A stretch of DNA of 64,000 nt, taken from positions 3,348,001 to 3,412,000 of the forward strand of contig NZ_LT629690.1 in NCBI RefSeq assembly GCF_900102185.1, given 5' to 3'. Positions within the stretch are counted from its first letter, which is position 1. Each line of letters begins with the position of its first letter. Origin of the DNA: Terriglobus roseus. Lineage in GTDB: Bacteria; Acidobacteriota; Terriglobia; Terriglobales; Acidobacteriaceae. A program made the position numbers and the translations under genes. Under the pieces are notes generated by a model, which had not been told where the DNA came from, made no database searches, and saw nothing but the letters and a program-made list of their open reading frames with translations. This document shows positions 62,393 to 64,000 of this stretch, in pieces.

Positions 62393-63652
62393 ATGGACAT
62401 CGCAAGGCCAGATCTAAAGCGCACAAAAGCTCGCCGCCGGGTGGTAATAGGCATCGTTGCGGCAATTGCCGTTGCTGTCACTGTTTACTTCGTCTCTCGC
62501 CTGAAGCCCGGAGCGCCTGAGGTGGACCGTGCGTCTATCTGGACGGATACCGTGAAGAACGGCCCTCTGCTCAGGCAGGTGCGCGGACCGGGAACGCTGA
62601 CGCCCCGCGAAGACAAGCTGCGACTGATTCCGTCGCAAACAGAGGCCACCGTGGTCCGCATCCTGGTACTGCCGGGTGCGCATGTGTCGCAGGACACGCC
62701 GCTGATGGAGCTGGTGGATCCCCAGGTTTCGCAGGAATTGCTGGACGCACAGCTACAGCTGAAGGCCGCGGAAGCCGACCTGGTGAACACCAAGGCCAAG
62801 CTACAGAGCGACCTGATGACGCAGCGCGCCGCGGCCGCCACCGTGACCCAGGACGAAAAGCAGGCCAAGCTGCAGGCTGAAACAGATAAACATCTTTACG
62901 ACCTTGGAGTAATCAGCGGCCTGACCTACTCCGCCTCCAAGGGCAAGGCTGAAGAGCTGAACACGCGCAACGGCATTGAAGGCCAACGACTGACGCTGAA
63001 TGAGCGTGCGATCCAGACGCAGCTTGCTGTCCAGCAGACGAAGGTGGACCAGGCTCGTGCGCTGCTGGACCTCAAACAGAAACAGCAGGCAGCACTTACG
63101 GTTCGCGCTGGCATTAATGGTGTTCTGGTCGACCTGCCCCACCAGGTGGGCGAGCACATCGACGTGGGCACCACATTGGCCAAGGTAGTCCAGCCAGACC
63201 AATTGAAAGCCAGCCTGAAGATTCCAGAGACACAGGCCCGCGACATTTCGATTGGTCAGCCTGCGGAAGTGGACACGCATAACGGCGTGATCGAAGGCAA
63301 GGTGATGCGTATTGATCCTGCCGTTGTGAACGGCACCGTCACCGTGGATGTGGAGCTGGCAGGCGATCTACCGCAGGGCGCTCGGCCTGACCTGAGCGTG
63401 GACGGCACCATCAACCTGGAGAACATGGGTAGCGTTCTGCAGATTGGCCGACCGGCCAACGGCGCAGAAAACAGCACAATCAGCCTCTTCAAATTGAACT
63501 CCGACGGCAAAACAGCCGTAAGAGTCCCTGTACAGGTAGGACGGGGCTCGGTAAACAACCTTCGGGTTCTGAACGGACTGCAGGCTGGCGACACCGTCAT
63601 CCTGTCAGACATGTCCAAATACGACAACACAGACCGCATTCGCCTGGAATAA
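62393..63652 (+). CDS. efflux transporter periplasmic adaptor subunit
   Basis: A 419-residue membrane-fusion protein. I start at ATG 62393 (MDIARPDLKR), as in close acidobacterial relatives; 62360 is also open. One membrane helix lies at about residues 18-38. A coiled-coil hairpin (about 120-240, with LQLKAAEADLVNTKAKLQ) and a lipoyl-like part (VRILVLPGAHVSQDTPLMEL) are seen. The C-terminal beta domain ends near 419. It is followed by an ABC ATPase, so it likely belongs to a MacAB-like exporter. Confidence 0.9.
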   Translation: MDIARPDLKRTKARRRVVIGIVAAIAVAVTVYFVSRLKPGAPEVDRASIWTDTVKNGPLLRQVRGPGTLTPREDKLRLIPSQTEATVVRILVLPGAHVSQDTPLMELVDPQVSQELLDAQLQLKAAEADLVNTKAKLQSDLMTQRAAAATVTQDEKQAKLQAETDKHLYDLGVISGLTYSASKGKAEELNTRNGIEGQRLTLNERAIQTQLAVQQTKVDQARALLDLKQKQQAALTVRAGINGVLVDLPHQVGEHIDVGTTLAKVVQPDQLKASLKIPETQARDISIGQPAEVDTHNGVIEGKVMRIDPAVVNGTVTVDVELAGDLPQGARPDLSVDGTINLENMGSVLQIGRPANGAENSTISLFKLNSDGKTAVRVPVQVGRGSVNNLRVLNGLQAGDTVILSDMSKYDNTDRIRLE

Positions 63653-63665
63653 GGAGAAGAAACGC

Positions 63666-64000
63666 ATGTCAAGCACGCAACCCGTCATCCACATTGATGG
63701 ACTCACAAAGGTCTTCTACACCGATGAAGTGGAGACGCATGCGCTCAGCGGCGTCCAGCTTGAGATTGGCCGCGGCGAATACGTGGCCATGAGCGGCCCT
63801 TCCGGCTGCGGCAAATCTACCCTGCTGTCCATCGTCGGACTGCTGGATACAGCCTCTGCCGGCAGCTACCAGCTCAATGGTCGTGAAGTTGCCGGACTGG
63901 ATTTTGCCGAGCGTTCGCGCATCCGCAACCAGGAGATCGGCTTCATCTTCCAGAGCTTCAACCTGATCGGCGACCTGACCGTTGCAGAGAACGTGGAACT
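63666..64000 (+). CDS. ABC transporter ATP-binding protein, MacB/LolD-type (partial)
   Basis: The first 111 codons of an ATPase, cut by the window edge. Walker A GPSGCGKST is at residues 44-52, and the Q-loop FIFQSFNLIGDLTVAENVE is of the MacB/LolD type. It starts 13 bases after the adaptor, so a MacAB-like export operon is likely, with permeases to follow. Confidence 0.93.
   Translation, partial: MSSTQPVIHIDGLTKVFYTDEVETHALSGVQLEIGRGEYVAMSGPSGCGKSTLLSIVGLLDTASAGSYQLNGREVAGLDFAERSRIRNQEIGFIFQSFNLIGDLTVAENVE

Overview
The window looks like chromosome from a soil-type Acidobacteria (family Acidobacteriaceae, Terriglobus/Granulicella/Edaphobacter-like). This is inferred from family content: paired VWFA-related acidobacterial VWA proteins, an MDIARPDLKR-type efflux adaptor beside a MacB-like ATPase, tandem DUF3857 proteins, a PQQ dehydrogenase with an internal cytochrome c, and many small lipoproteins. 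No rRNA, tRNA, CRISPR array, prophage or insertion sequence was recognised. About 60 genes are tightly packed, often with 4-base start/stop overlaps.

Layout. 1-2384 (minus): PAP2-like phosphatase (cut by the window edge), thymidine kinase, secreted cupin, VOC protein and YbjQ-like protein. 2451-5494 (plus): small lipoprotein, PQQ/cytochrome c dehydrogenase, small exported protein. 5531-10257 (minus): PepSY membrane protein with a Met/His-rich loop, a Cys/His-rich exported protein, a DEAD-box (DEVD) RNA helicase, a 672-base intergenic region with a three-copy repeat, and a shortened FtsX-like permease. 10313-12547 (minus): murI, a GerMN-domain protein and an amidase-fold protein lacking its zinc histidines. 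12632-14756: two overlapping VWA genes. 15078-16652: a DHA2 efflux pump.

16789-20519 (plus): DUF1015, tsaE and an ABC-F ATPase. 20520-29996 (minus): zinc ribbon, amidohydrolase, dNTPase, TPR protein, purH, pyrD and a phosphatase/phosphodiesterase. 30114-32566 (plus): serS, a small membrane protein and a LolA-like protein. 32577-33449: amidohydrolase. 33592-36416 (plus): ECF sigma factor, zinc-finger anti-sigma with a HEAT-like tail, and a two-PDZ secreted protein, read as an envelope-stress module. 36487-38618: a second DHA2 pump divergent from a MarR regulator with two near-identical operators between them. 38666-44598: ilvA, SDR/MarR pair, orphan ECF sigma factor, serA, FmdB-like zinc ribbon and a histone H1-like protein.

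44652-47719 (minus): a large lipoprotein of unknown function and gatB. 47897-51937 (plus): two DUF3857/transglutaminase proteins, the second lacking the catalytic Cys and His. 52071-59147 (plus): mfd, YdeI/OmpD-like protein, DUF885 peptidase and galU. 59208-62196 (minus): glycerophosphodiester phosphodiesterase, transglutaminase and alpha-E protein. 62393-64000 (plus): efflux adaptor and the start of its ABC ATPase.

The most interesting points are the zinc-less amidase beside GerMN and MurI, the sigma/anti-sigma-HEAT/PDZ module, the active/inactive transglutaminase pair, the metal-binding PepSY pair, and two families of short intergenic repeats.
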